From: Candidatus Omnitrophota bacterium
GTDB lineage: Bacteria; Omnitrophota; Koll11; Gygaellales; Profunditerraquicolaceae
NCBI GenBank assembly: GCA_028712045.1
Contig: JAQTRA010000002.1
Location: 1 to 29,422, forward strand
Length of the DNA stretch: 29,422 nucleotides
Direction: 5' to 3'
Shown here: piece after piece, positions 1 to 10,263 of the stretch
Position numbering within the stretch: position 1 is the stretch's first letter
How the letters are laid out: each line of letters begins with the position of its first letter
Translations under genes and position numbers: made by a program
Notes under the pieces: generated by a model
What the model was told of the DNA's origin: nothing
The model's input: the letters and a program-made list of their open reading frames with translations, nothing else
The model's database searches: none

Positions 1-16
1 ATACAAATTTAACCCC

Positions 17-2566
17 TTACGCCTGGGCTCCCTTAATTTCCTCTTTATTCGCCGGCATATCTGCTTCTTCTCTGCGGTAAACTATGGTCACTTCGCTGCC
101 GAATCTTTTAGCAGTCCGGGCCGCATCCACGGCAACATTACCAGCGCCAATAATAATTACTTTTTTACCGATAGCTGGAGCCCGGCCAGTCGCCACATCC
201 TCTAAAAAGGCAGTGCCGGATAATACCCCTTTTAATTTTTCTTCCGCAATACCCAAACCCATATTTTTATAGGCTCCGGTTGCCAAAAACACAGCATCCG
301 ACTCTTTAATTTTATCCTGTAATTTTGCCGCGCTGATCTTTTGATCACATAAAATTTTTACACCCATCTTCCTGACAAAAGCAATTTCTTTTTTTAATAC
401 TGCTTTGGGCAGGCGGTATTCAGGAATGCCATATCGTAAAACCCCGCCGGGCTGGCGATTAGCTTCATAAATAACCACCTCATGGCCAAGCCGGCTAAGG
501 TAAAATGCCGCGGTTAACCCGCAAGGGCCGGCGCCAATTATCGCAATCTTCTTTCCGCTCTTAGGTAATTTTTCTTTTACTAAACGCTGGATAATTTTTA
601 CTTCCTGTTTACCTTTATATATACTATCGGCAATATACCGGTGGATCTCTCCTTGAGAAACAGGATGATCAATATCCTCCCGGCGGCAGCGCATTTTACA
701 GTGGAAATGGCAGATCCTGCCAGTCGAAGACGGGAAAGGATTATCCCGGATAATACATTCGAATGCTTCATTCATTTTATCTTCTTTAAATAATTCTAAA
801 AATCCCGGGATATTCATATGCAAAGGACAGCTATTTTCACAAGGAGAAACAAAAAGATCCGCGCAAACCCCGCCGTCACAACGCTTGACTTGGATATGTT
901 CCTCATATTCATTCTTAAAATATTTAAGTGTGGTCAATACAGGATTTGGGCCGGTCTGGCCTAACCCGCAAAGAGCAGTATCTTTAATCACTACTCCCAG
1001 ATCTTCTAAATTCTGCAGATCAGCCTGGCTGGCTTTACCCTTAGTAATATTAGTCAGCATATTTAAGCTTTGGTTTAATCCTTCCCGGCAGGGCGTGCAT
1101 TTGCCGCAAGATTCACTGGTGGTAAACTCTGTAAAATACCGCGCCACATCAACCATACAATTATCATCATCCATGACCACCATCCCGCCTGAACCCATGA
1201 TCGCGCCAAGTGCAGCCAAAGTCTCATAATCAATGGGAGTATTAAATAATGTTACCGGGATACACCCTCCGGAAGGCCCGCCGCTTTGCACTGCCTTAAC
1301 CTTTTTGTTAGTACCGGTTCCGGAGCCGATATTATAAACCAGAGTTTGTAAAGTTTCCCCTAAAGGCAACTCCACTAAACCCGTATTTTTGATCTTACCT
1401 ACCAGAGAAAAAACTTTAGTTCCGGAACTGTTTTGCGTCCCGGTTTGCTTAAACCAATCTGCGCCTTTGGCAATCACCACCGGAATATTGCTCCAGGTTT
1501 CCACGTTATTAATATTAGTGGGTTTGCCTAAATACCCTTTTTGCGCCGGAAATGGCGGCCGCGGATGCGGCCTTCCGGATTTACCCTCCAGCGAAGAAAT
1601 TAAGGCTGTCTCCTCTCCGCAAACAAAAGCACCGGCTCCTTCAACTAATTGTAAATCAAAAGAAAAACCACTGCCTAATATATTTTCTCCCAAAAGCCCG
1701 TAACTTCTGGCCTGATTAATCGCAATCTTAATCCGTTCTACGGCTAAAGGATATTCGGCGCGCACGTAAATAATGCCCTGAGAAGCACCCATGGCGTAAG
1801 CGCCAATAATCATCCCTTCTAAAAGCATATGCGGGTCGCTCTCACTTTCATTACGATTCATATACGCGCCAGGGTCACCTTCATCAGCATTGCAAATAAC
1901 ATATTTCTGATCAGCGTTCTCCTTCTGCATTAATTCCCATTTAATCCCGGTAGGAAAGCCCGCTCCTCCCCGGCCTCTTAACTTTGAGTTTTTTATCTTA
2001 GTAATTACCGCTTCCGGCTTAAGATCTTTTAAAACAGTTAGCAAAGCCTGATACCCGCCGACAGCGATATACTCTTCGATATCTTCCGGATTAATCAATC
2101 CGCAATCCCTTAAAACAATTTTTTTCTGCCATTTAAAAAACGGAATTTTATCCCAGTCAGGTATTTGTTCAAAACCCTCACCGTAAGTAACCTGCGCCGT
2201 AAGATGGTCCCATTTTTGGATTTTACATAAGACTCTTTTCGGATTAATATTGCTGTTCGCCAGCTCCCGGACAATAGCATCTACATCTTTAGGTAAAACA
2301 CAGTTTAAAATAACCAGCGGTTTGCCGGCTAAAGTGATATTTACAAAAGGCTCCTGCGCGCAAAAACCAAAACAACCTACTTTGGTCAACACCGCCGGCA
2401 ATTTTCTTTTTGCCAGCGCAACTTTAAAAGCCTCAAAAAGTTCACCAGCGCCATTGCCAATACCGCAAGTTCCCAGGCCCACGGCAATCCGCACGCTTTT
2501 AGGCAACAATTTTGCCAGGCCCTTTTCTTTAATTAATTTTAAATCTTCGGCGTTTTTAATGATCAT
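17..2566 (-). CDS. nuoF: NuoF/HydB-like NADH-binding flavoprotein fused to a truncated GltD-like domain
   Basis: Predicted soluble flavoprotein that exchanges electrons between NAD(P)H and iron-sulfur clusters, as in NADH-dependent or electron-bifurcating [FeFe] hydrogenases. Domains in order: thioredoxin-like [2Fe-2S] (Cys34, Cys65, Cys69); NuoF core with GRGGAGFPTG at 198-207, NADEGDPG at 226-233 and GAFVCGEE near 312-319; a [4Fe-4S] site CGKCTPC at 487-493 plus Cys533; then a GltD-like part with Cys576/580/619/623/627, an FAD site GAGPCG at 678-683 and a second nucleotide site GAGN at 807-810. The protein stops at residue 849 inside the second nucleotide-binding domain. The TAA sits where GltD homologues have Glu, and the frame continues beyond it as GVKFV. 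The last ~130-150 residues of a usual GltD-like domain are therefore lost by nonsense mutation or sequence error. The start overlaps nuoE by ATGA, so the two are translationally coupled. Catalytic hydrogenase subunits would lie beyond the window edge. Confidence 0.9.
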   Translation of the reverse strand: MIIKNAEDLKLIKEKGLAKLLPKSVRIAVGLGTCGIGNGAGELFEAFKVALAKRKLPAVLTKVGCFGFCAQEPFVNITLAGKPLVILNCVLPKDVDAIVRELANSNINPKRVLCKIQKWDHLTAQVTYGEGFEQIPDWDKIPFFKWQKKIVLRDCGLINPEDIEEYIAVGGYQALLTVLKDLKPEAVITKIKNSKLRGRGGAGFPTGIKWELMQKENADQKYVICNADEGDPGAYMNRNESESDPHMLLEGMIIGAYAMGASQGIIYVRAEYPLAVERIKIAINQARSYGLLGENILGSGFSFDLQLVEGAGAFVCGEETALISSLEGKSGRPHPRPPFPAQKGYLGKPTNINNVETWSNIPVVIAKGADWFKQTGTQNSSGTKVFSLVGKIKNTGLVELPLGETLQTLVYNIGSGTGTNKKVKAVQSGGPSGGCIPVTLFNTPIDYETLAALGAIMGSGGMVVMDDDNCMVDVARYFTEFTTSESCGKCTPCREGLNQSLNMLTNITKGKASQADLQNLEDLGVVIKDTALCGLGQTGPNPVLTTLKYFKNEYEEHIQVKRCDGGVCADLFVSPCENSCPLHMNIPGFLELFKEDKMNEAFECIIRDNPFPSSTGRICHFHCKMRCRREDIDHPVSQGEIHRYIADSIYKGKQEVKIIQRLVKEKLPKSGKKIAIIGAGPCGLTAAFYLSRLGHEVVIYEANRQPGGVLRYGIPEYRLPKAVLKKEIAFVRKMGVKILCDQKISAAKLQDKIKESDAVFLATGAYKNMGLGIAEEKLKGVLSGTAFLEDVATGRAPAIGKKVIIIGAGNVAVDAARTAKRFGSEVTIVYRREEADMPANKEEIKGAQA

Positions 2567-3087
2567 TTTTTATTTTTACGCTGGCCTATACTTTTTACAA
2601 TCTTAAATAATTTCTGGGTAGTCATGCGGCTATAGATATTACCGTCTAATTCAACTACCGGAGCCAGCGCACACTGGCCAAAACAGGCAACCGTTTTAAT
2701 CGTAAATTTATTATCCTTAGTCGTCAAAAATGACTTGCCGTCCTGGCTGAAATCTTCTTCTTTAAAACCAAATAAGTTAATTAAAAAATCCAGGAGGTTT
2801 TTGGAACCCCGGGTATGGCAGGCTGTCCCCCGGCAAACAATAATTGAATGCTCTCCCTGCGGGGCAAGATTAAAAAAAGCGTAAAAAGTAATAATGTTAT
2901 AAATCCTGGAAACCGGGATGTTGGTTTTTCCGGCGATATACTCTAAGGCTTCCTGAGTGAGGTATTTGTGCTGGTTTATTTTCTGGGCATCTTCTAATAT
3001 TCCCAGCAGCCTTCCCGGCTTACCGGTATATTTAGAGATAATCTTATCTAATCCTGCTTTATCCAACTCTATCGGGGCGGGTTTCAT
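2563..3087 (-). CDS. nuoE: NuoE/HydC-like [2Fe-2S] thioredoxin-fold subunit
   Basis: Small electron-transfer subunit that partners the NuoF-like flavoprotein in soluble NADH dehydrogenase modules of hydrogenases or formate dehydrogenases. The 174-residue length is typical. The N-terminal helical region (about 1-75) has the family pattern ending in ISRIYNIITFYAFF. The [2Fe-2S] ligands are visible as CRGTAC followed by CFGQC, which fits the NuoE pattern C-x4-C ... C-x3-C. The start codon overlaps the rex stop codon (TAATG), and its own end overlaps nuoF, so all three genes form one mRNA. No complex I membrane subunits lie nearby, which argues for a cytoplasmic enzyme. Confidence 0.9.
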   Translation of the reverse strand: MKPAPIELDKAGLDKIISKYTGKPGRLLGILEDAQKINQHKYLTQEALEYIAGKTNIPVSRIYNIITFYAFFNLAPQGEHSIIVCRGTACHTRGSKNLLDFLINLFGFKEEDFSQDGKSFLTTKDNKFTIKTVACFGQCALAPVVELDGNIYSRMTTQKLFKIVKSIGQRKNKK

Positions 3088-3713
3088 TATTTGGTTTTTT
3101 CCATGACATTGACAAAATAAATAAGATTCTCTAACTCAATCTCTAAATTAACATTATTAATAATACAACCTTCAGCGCTTTTAAGCCTTAAGGGAGCAAA
3201 ATTAAGTATCCCCTTAATTCCCGAAGCACAAATCATATCTGCAGCCTGCTGGGCAGCAATATCCGGAACCGCTAAAATAGCAATCCGGATAGAATTAGTT
3301 TTTATAAAGCTTTTGGCTTCCTCTAAAGGCAAAACCGGGACAGGATTAGAACGGTTAATTTTAGCCGGGTCAATATCAAAACCCGCTACTATTTTTATGC
3401 CTTCTTTTTCAAATCCCCGGTAACGCATTAACGCCGAGCCGATATGGCCGCCACCTACTACAATAACCTTCTGCAACTGATCTTTACCCAGAATGCTGTT
3501 TAGTTTTTCCAGTAAAGAGTCAATCTGGTAACCTCCTTTTTTATTTCCGGAGATACCAAAGATAGAAAAGTCTTTTCTGACCTGGGAAGCAGTAACCCCC
3601 ACTGAATCCGCCAGGTTATCTGAGAAAACTTTCACAAAACCCAAAGCTTGCAGTCTATAAAGAGCGTTTTTGTATCGGGAAAGCCGAATGATGCAGTTTT
3701 TGTTTGTAATCAT
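3087..3713 (-). CDS. rex: Redox-sensing transcriptional repressor Rex
   Basis: Rex binds DNA when the NADH/NAD+ ratio is low and releases it when NADH accumulates, inducing NADH-consuming fermentation or hydrogenase genes. The 208-residue protein has an N-terminal winged helix with the recognition segment GVTASQVRKDFS at 39-50. The Rossmann nucleotide site is GGGHIG at 87-92, followed by the acidic strand end GFDIDP. The C-terminal swap helix is present. It is the first gene of rex-nuoE-nuoF, so the repressor and its likely target share a transcript. A Rex-box-like palindrome lies two bases upstream of the start codon, predicting autoregulation. The ATG at 3713 gives a family-length N-terminus, but it has little ribosome-binding sequence apart from bases inside the operator. 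Confidence 0.95.
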   Translation of the reverse strand: MITNKNCIIRLSRYKNALYRLQALGFVKVFSDNLADSVGVTASQVRKDFSIFGISGNKKGGYQIDSLLEKLNSILGKDQLQKVIVVGGGHIGSALMRYRGFEKEGIKIVAGFDIDPAKINRSNPVPVLPLEEAKSFIKTNSIRIAILAVPDIAAQQAADMICASGIKGILNFAPLRLKSAEGCIINNVNLEIELENLIYFVNVMEKTK

Positions 3714-3714
3714 A

Positions 3715-3732
3715 TTGTTCCGTTTTTCACAA
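3715..3732 (-). promoter_or_regulatory. Rex operator (Rex box)
   Basis: The minus strand reads TTGTGAAAAACGGAACAA. This is an 18-bp imperfect palindrome of the form TTGT-N10-ACAA, with one full half-site TTGTGAA as in known Rex boxes. It covers about +5 to +22 of the transcript predicted from the promoter just upstream and overlaps the ribosome-binding region of rex. Bound Rex would block promoter clearance. The second half-site is degenerate, so affinity may be modest. Confidence 0.65.
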
Positions 3733-3742
3733 TAACAGAAAT

Positions 3743-3771
3743 AATATAACCCAAGCAGAATTTTTTGTCAA
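3743..3771 (-). promoter_or_regulatory. Sigma-70 promoter of rex-nuoE-nuoF
   Basis: On the minus strand a consensus -35 TTGACA (3766-3771) is separated by exactly 17 bases from a -10 TATATT (3743-3748). The predicted start point is near 3736, giving a leader of about 23 nt. The promoter occupies the short gap between atpC and rex, and no hairpin terminator is visible there, so some readthrough from the ATP synthase operon is possible. Confidence 0.75.
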
Positions 3772-3789
3772 GAATATTTTTAGGATTAT

Positions 3790-4038
3790 TTATAAAAGTA
3801 AAGTTACCTGATTCTGTAAAACTTGCATAAACCCACCTGGCGATGAGTCGATTACGCTGACCGAACCGGCAGATTGGCGTAAGATAATTTTACCCGCACT
3901 CAGCTTAGCCACTAAAGGAGCGTGGTGCGCCAAAACACCCAGATATCCTGATGCCGAAGGAGCAACTAAAGATACTGCCTGGCCCTCGTAAATAATTTTG
4001 TCGCGGGAATAAATCCCCACCTGAAAAGTTTTATCCAT
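3790..4038 (-). CDS. atpC: F-type ATP synthase epsilon subunit, short form (beta-sandwich only)
   Basis: Epsilon is part of the rotating central stalk and, in most bacteria, inhibits ATP hydrolysis through its C-terminal helices. This protein has only 82 residues against about 130-140 usually. It matches the whole N-terminal beta-sandwich, including the GYLGVLAHHAPLV segment and a GGF turn near the end, and stops at the usual domain boundary. The sequence after the stop does not encode the missing helical hairpin in frame. It is last in the ATP synthase operon, five bases after atpD. Short epsilons of this kind are known in some lineages, such as green sulfur bacteria, so this is likely a natural form rather than a broken gene. 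Confidence 0.9.
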   Translation of the reverse strand: MDKTFQVGIYSRDKIIYEGQAVSLVAPSASGYLGVLAHHAPLVAKLSAGKIILRQSAGSVSVIDSSPGGFMQVLQNQVTLLL

Positions 4039-4043
4039 TTTCT

Positions 4044-6303
<2,260 letters not shown>

Positions 6304-6305
6304 TT

Positions 6306-7829
6306 TTAAGGATTAGCTAAAAATTCTTTTTTAAAATCATTAATCAGGTTATCCAGCTTACTTTTTAAACTTGAATCTAAATCATTCTTAGACTCTATTT
6401 CTGCCTGAATCCCGGGGTATTTTACATCAATAAATTTATACAATTGCTGTTCAAATTTCTTAATTAAGCCTACTTCTAAATCATCTAAAAACCCATTGGT
6501 CCCGGCATAAATAATAATTATCTGCCTGGCTGTCGGAAGCGGTTCATACTGCACCTGCTTTAAAACCTCCACCATTCTTTCACCCCGAGTTAACTGCGCC
6601 CGGGTGGTCTTATCTAAATCCGTGCCAAACTGCGTAAAGGTTACCAGTTCACGGTATTGCGCCAGGTCTAACCTTAGTTTTGAAGCTACCTGGCGCATAG
6701 CCTTACTCTGCGCTTTGCCTCCTACGCGAGAAACTGATAAACCCACGTTTACCGCCGGCCTGATCCCGGCGTAAAATAAATCACTTTCCAGATAAATCTG
6801 ACCGTCAGTAATTGAAATTACATTAGTCGGGATATAACTGGATATATCACCGGCTTGAGTTTCGACAATTGGAATAGCGGTTATTGAACCGGCGCCTAAA
6901 GCATTATTTAATTTAGCGGAACGCTCTAGCAACCTAGAATGCAAATAAAAAATATCCCCGGGATACGCTTCCCTGCCCGGAGGCCGTCTAAGTAATAAGG
7001 ATAACTGACGATAAGCCTGGGCATGCTTGGACAAGTCATCATAAATTACTAAAACATGTTTTCCTGAATACATCAGCTCTTCAGCCATAGCCGTGGCCGC
7101 ATAAGGAGCAAGATATTGTAAGCTTGCCGAGGCCCGGCTGGAGGCACTGACAATAGTGGTATACTCCATTGCCCCATGTTTCTTAAGTATCTCGTTTACT
7201 GCTACCACGCTGGATAATTTCTGGCCGATAGCGCAATAAATACAATAAACATCTTTTCCTTTTTGATTAATAATCGTATCAATGGTAATCGCGGTTTTTC
7301 CGGTCTGGCGGTCTCCGATAATTAATTCGCGCTGGCCGCGGCCAATCGGAGTCATCGCATCAATCGCCTTAATTCCCGTCTGCAATGGCTGAGTTACCGG
7401 CTGCCTGGCGACTACATTCGGGGCACTGGATTCTATCGGCCTGGTTTTTTGCGTATTAACCGGGCCTTTACCATCAATTGGCCGACCTAAACCATTAACC
7501 ACCCTGCCGACTAACGCCTCTCCTACGGGAACCTGCACAATTTTACCGGTGCGCTTGACAATATCGCCTTCGCGGATATTTTTATCCGGATTATCCGTAC
7601 CAAAAATTACCACGCCAACGCTATCTTCTTCCAGGTTTAAAACCATGCCCATAATATTATCAGAAAACTGCACCAGCTCACCCATCATCACGTCATCTAA
7701 TCCATAAACACGCGCGATAGTGTCACCCACCTGAATAACTGTGCCGATAGACTCAGTGCGCAGCCGGGTTTTATATTTTTCCAGCTCTTTTTTAATTATC
7801 GTCGTAACTTCTTCCGGTTTTAAAACCAT
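6306..7829 (-). CDS. atpA: F-type ATP synthase alpha subunit
   Basis: Non-catalytic nucleotide-binding subunit that alternates with beta in the F1 hexamer and supplies the arginine finger. The 507-residue length is typical. The P-loop GDRQTGKT is at 172-179, and the visual signature [20 protein letters not shown] is complete, followed by [10 protein letters not shown]. The N-terminal helix that contacts delta is present. There is an 18-base gap after atpH. Confidence 0.98.
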   Translation of the reverse strand: MVLKPEEVTTIIKKELEKYKTRLRTESIGTVIQVGDTIARVYGLDDVMMGELVQFSDNIMGMVLNLEEDSVGVVIFGTDNPDKNIREGDIVKRTGKIVQVPVGEALVGRVVNGLGRPIDGKGPVNTQKTRPIESSAPNVVARQPVTQPLQTGIKAIDAMTPIGRGQRELIIGDRQTGKTAITIDTIINQKGKDVYCIYCAIGQKLSSVVAVNEILKKHGAMEYTTIVSASSRASASLQYLAPYAATAMAEELMYSGKHVLVIYDDLSKHAQAYRQLSLLLRRPPGREAYPGDIFYLHSRLLERSAKLNNALGAGSITAIPIVETQAGDISSYIPTNVISITDGQIYLESDLFYAGIRPAVNVGLSVSRVGGKAQSKAMRQVASKLRLDLAQYRELVTFTQFGTDLDKTTRAQLTRGERMVEVLKQVQYEPLPTARQIIIIYAGTNGFLDDLEVGLIKKFEQQLYKFIDVKYPGIQAEIESKNDLDSSLKSKLDNLINDFKKEFLANP

Positions 7830-7847
7830 TTTACGCCTTTCCTTAGG

Positions 7848-8396
7848 TTACCCCATGCTTACCGTAGTAAGTTTTTCTTTCAGATCATTAAGCCGCTTGA
7901 TTACGGAGCCGTCAATAATGGTATTACCAATAACTACCTGCACTCCTCCCAGGAGGCTGCCATCTAAATCAATATAAAATCTCAGGTCCTTTTTAAGTTT
8001 ATTTTTTAAAACAACTTCTATTTTTTTTATCAAATCTAATTCCAGCGGGAATGCGGTTTTAAGCAGCACATCCACCTGGCCATGATGAGCGTATTTTTCA
8101 CGCAGGTATTCTGCGGTATCTAAGAAAATATCAAAACGTTTCTTTTCGATAAGCAGCTTGAGAAAATTACGTATTTCATCGCTTAGGCCGTCTCGGATTG
8201 CCTGATCAATAATTACACATTTCTCGGTATACGAAATCTCCGGATTACGCATCAGTTCAATAAACCCGGAGTTATCGCGAATGATATTCTTAACGATTAC
8301 TATATCCGCTAAAGCCTTGTCAAATCCGCAAGTTGTCCGAGCTAGGCTTATAAAGGCTTCAGCATACCGGCTGACAATCACCTTATCTTTGATCAC
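7848..8396 (-). CDS. atpH: F-type ATP synthase delta subunit
   Basis: Peripheral-stalk subunit linking subunit b to the top of F1. It has 182 residues with the usual helical N-terminal domain (YAEAFISLA near the start) and the conserved C-terminal pattern GGVQVVIGNTIIDGSVIKRL. Translation begins with GTG at 8396, which overlaps the atpF TAG stop by one base (TAGTG), indicating coupling. Sequence in this family is weakly conserved, but position and C-terminal motif make the call firm. Confidence 0.95.
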   Translation of the reverse strand: MIKDKVIVSRYAEAFISLARTTCGFDKALADIVIVKNIIRDNSGFIELMRNPEISYTEKCVIIDQAIRDGLSDEIRNFLKLLIEKKRFDIFLDTAEYLREKYAHHGQVDVLLKTAFPLELDLIKKIEVVLKNKLKKDLRFYIDLDGSLLGGVQVVIGNTIIDGSVIKRLNDLKEKLTTVSMG

Positions 8397-8890
8397 TATG
8401 CTTTCTCGATTTCTTTAATAAAATCTTCCACTATTTTACGGTCCCCATCCTCAGTAAGCTTCTCCTGGATCACGTTGCGGGCGGCATCTAAAGCGATATC
8501 TACGATCCGGTCTTTAAGTTTATCCTGAGCCTGAGAAACCTCATATTTTACTTGTTTACGCGCGTCCAGAATAATATCCTGCGCATCGGCGTGGGCTTGC
8601 TTACGCATTTGAGCATTTATTTTCCTGCCTTCTTCAATAGCTTGCTTAATTTTTACTTCAGCTTGTTCCTGGATTGCTGACATTTTAGATTCATAATCTG
8701 CTTTTAGCTTGCCGATCTCAAGCTTGGTCTCTTCAATTTTTTCAAATTCCAAGCGGATTTTCTCCTGACGCAGGTCTAAAAGGCCAAGAATCTTTTTCCA
8801 GGCAAATAGCCGGAGCAAAAATAACAACAGAAAAAAACTTAAAACCTGCGCCAGAATTTCACTAGCGCTAAGCATCTTTAAAAGTTCCAC
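8396..8890 (-). CDS. atpF: F-type ATP synthase subunit b
   Basis: Membrane-anchored peripheral stalk. A single hydrophobic segment at about residues 12-30 is followed by a long charged helical stretch to the end, expected to form the dimeric coiled coil, with a total length of 164 residues. The start is a GTG at 8890, preceded by AAGGAG about 10 bases upstream. The in-frame ATG five codons later lies too far from this site. It lies 20 bases after atpE. Confidence 0.95.
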   Translation of the reverse strand: MELLKMLSASEILAQVLSFFLLLFLLRLFAWKKILGLLDLRQEKIRLEFEKIEETKLEIGKLKADYESKMSAIQEQAEVKIKQAIEEGRKINAQMRKQAHADAQDIILDARKQVKYEVSQAQDKLKDRIVDIALDAARNVIQEKLTEDGDRKIVEDFIKEIEKA

Positions 8891-8910
8891 GCTATTTTCT
8901 CTCCTTATCC

Positions 8911-9138
8911 TTATTTACCAGCGTACATAAAAGCAAACACCAAAACATAAATAGTAATTGCTTCGATAAAAGCGCAACCAATAATCATGCTAGTCATGAT
9001 CTTATTCGATGCCTCTGGCTGCCTGCCGATTGCTCCCATAGCCGCAGCTACTGCGATACCCAAACTAATTGCTGAAGCAAATGCCGCCACACCTAAAGCT
9101 ATGGCTACACCTAAATCCATTGCTACTTTCGCATCCAT
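8911..9138 (-). CDS. atpE: F-type ATP synthase subunit c, probably proton-type
   Basis: Forms the rotor ring in the membrane. The 75-residue protein has two transmembrane helices joined by the polar loop GRQPEA. The ion-binding carboxylate is Glu59 in helix 2. Aligned to the sodium-binding Ilyobacter c subunit, the Gln in helix 1 is replaced by Leu26, and the Ser-Thr after the Glu is replaced by Ala60-Ile61. The sodium ligands are therefore missing and proton coupling is the better prediction. A good ribosome-binding site (AGGAGG) precedes the ATG. Confidence 0.97.
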   Translation of the reverse strand: MDAKVAMDLGVAIALGVAAFASAISLGIAVAAAMGAIGRQPEASNKIMTSMIIGCAFIEAITIYVLVFAFMYAGK

Positions 9139-9153
9139 GCTATCCTCCTTTAA

Positions 9154-9906
9154 TTAAACAGTTTCTTCTTCGTGGTTTAGAACTAACGCTAAATAAATCG
9201 TAGTTAATAAACAAAAAACAGCAGCCTGAACAATTGAAGCTAATATTCCCATTGACATATTAAAGACCAGCAACGGCAACCCTTTAATCCCGAATTTAGC
9301 CAGTAAAGCGATCAAAACTTCATCCCCCCAGATATTACCGCGTAAACGTAAAGATAAGCTTATCGGCCGGATCAATTCTGTAAGAATATGCAATATTAAC
9401 ATGAATAACGGCATGATAATCGTAAAAGCTAAAGCCCCGCGCTGCTTACCAGCTAAATGGTCCAAATAGCCTATTAAACCTAATTCCTTAATTGCCGTAT
9501 ACTGCACATAAAAAAACACACACAAGGCAAGTGCTAAAGTTGTTGACCAACTGGCAGTAGGAGCTTTCAAAAAGGGGACTAATCCGGAAAGATTCATCAA
9601 CAGGATATAGATAAACAGGGTACCGATAAAAGGAACGTATTTTCTTCCCTTAAGGCCGATAATTCCGCAAACAAAATCATCCAGCCCGGCAACAATAAGC
9701 TCTGCTGCTGCCTGTAGCCTTCCGGGAATTAAGTTTTTCTTGCGGCAAGCAAAAAAAGCTAAGATTCCTAAAACCAGGACAATAACCAAAGAATAACTAA
9801 CATTTCCCCAAAGCTGAACGAATTTAAAAAAATGATTTTCCGGAAACTTAACTGCAAGAATAGTAAAAATATCTAGTGATTCTGGGATACCGGCATTCTG
9901 GCTCAT
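9154..9906 (-). CDS. atpB: F-type ATP synthase subunit a
   Basis: Integral membrane stator subunit that forms the ion half-channels beside the c-ring. The 250-residue protein has about five hydrophobic segments. The essential arginine lies in the helix containing SLSLRLRGNIWGDE, which corresponds to the usual RLFGN motif. The position after the Arg-Leu pair is Arg rather than the usual Phe, giving an extra charge close to the channel arginine. The start overlaps the atpZ stop by four bases. Confidence 0.95.
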   Translation of the reverse strand: MSQNAGIPESLDIFTILAVKFPENHFFKFVQLWGNVSYSLVIVLVLGILAFFACRKKNLIPGRLQAAAELIVAGLDDFVCGIIGLKGRKYVPFIGTLFIYILLMNLSGLVPFLKAPTASWSTTLALALCVFFYVQYTAIKELGLIGYLDHLAGKQRGALAFTIIMPLFMLILHILTELIRPISLSLRLRGNIWGDEVLIALLAKFGIKGLPLLVFNMSMGILASIVQAAVFCLLTTIYLALVLNHEEETV

Positions 9907-10169
9907 TTTTTATTCATCCTGGCTATGGCTTTTAAAATTTTAACTACTTCCATAAATGCAGCTAAAAAACCCAAAGCCACACCTAAAAACACCCAATAAG
10001 AAGGTAAATTAAACCTTTTTTGCAGAAAAGCACCGGCAAAGTAACCTGAAAGCGGCCCGGCGGCCAACATAAAAGGAATGAAAGAAACAAAACCCAGGGT
10101 TTTTACCCCTTTATAGAAATCATCTTTTGGCATAAACCGCCTATAAAAAAATCGACGCCTCATACCCAT
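9903..10169 (-). CDS. atpZ: AtpZ/AtpI-like small membrane protein of the ATP synthase operon
   Basis: Members of this family sit at the head of F-type ATP synthase operons and are thought to aid c-ring assembly or ion supply. The protein has 88 residues from the ATG at 10169 and two hydrophobic helices. The family-type segment GPLSGYFAGAFLQKRFNLPS lies between them. The first ATG has no clear ribosome-binding site. A second start at 10133 (MPKDDF, 76 residues) has AGGCGG three bases upstream and could be the true start. The gene overlaps atpB. Confidence 0.85.
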   Translation of the reverse strand: MGMRRRFFYRRFMPKDDFYKGVKTLGFVSFIPFMLAAGPLSGYFAGAFLQKRFNLPSYWVFLGVALGFLAAFMEVVKILKAIARMNKK

Positions 10170-10229
10170 TACTGGATTTAAGACGTCTGTTAACTTAATA
10201 ACTGCTTTACTCTTTTGTAAGCAAATATT

Positions 10230-10257
10230 ATCGTATCACAAATCCTACACTTGTCAA
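10230..10257 (-). promoter_or_regulatory. Promoter of the ATP synthase operon
   Basis: The minus strand has a consensus -35 TTGACA (10252-10257), a 16-base spacer and a -10 TACGAT (10230-10235) preceded by TGA, which makes an extended -10. The predicted start is near 10223, giving a leader of 54 nt to the first atpZ ATG or 90 nt to the second. The -35 begins six bases after the exbD stop codon. No terminator hairpin separates the two units. Confidence 0.6.
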
Positions 10258-10263
10258 TTAAGT

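Noticed and set aside
17..19. Recoded stop codon or alternative genetic code to explain the in-frame TAA
   Set aside because: No other gene in the window needs a stop codon read as sense, and many genes end at TAA at the expected family length. A point mutation or sequence error is simpler.
885..1703. Plus-strand open frames of 104-114 codons opposite the nuoF-like gene
   Set aside because: They mirror the codon structure of the minus-strand gene, have no family resemblance and no upstream ribosome-binding site. The same holds for all other plus-strand frames in the window.
8911..9138. Sodium-driven ATP synthase
   Set aside because: The c subunit has Leu26, Ala60 and Ile61 where sodium-type rings have Gln, Ser and Thr, so the sodium ligands are absent.
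10200..10240. Possible Rex box before the ATP synthase operon (TTGTGATA near the -10 and TTACAA downstream)
   Set aside because: The two halves are not at the 18-bp spacing of TTGT-N10-ACAA, so it does not fit a Rex operator.
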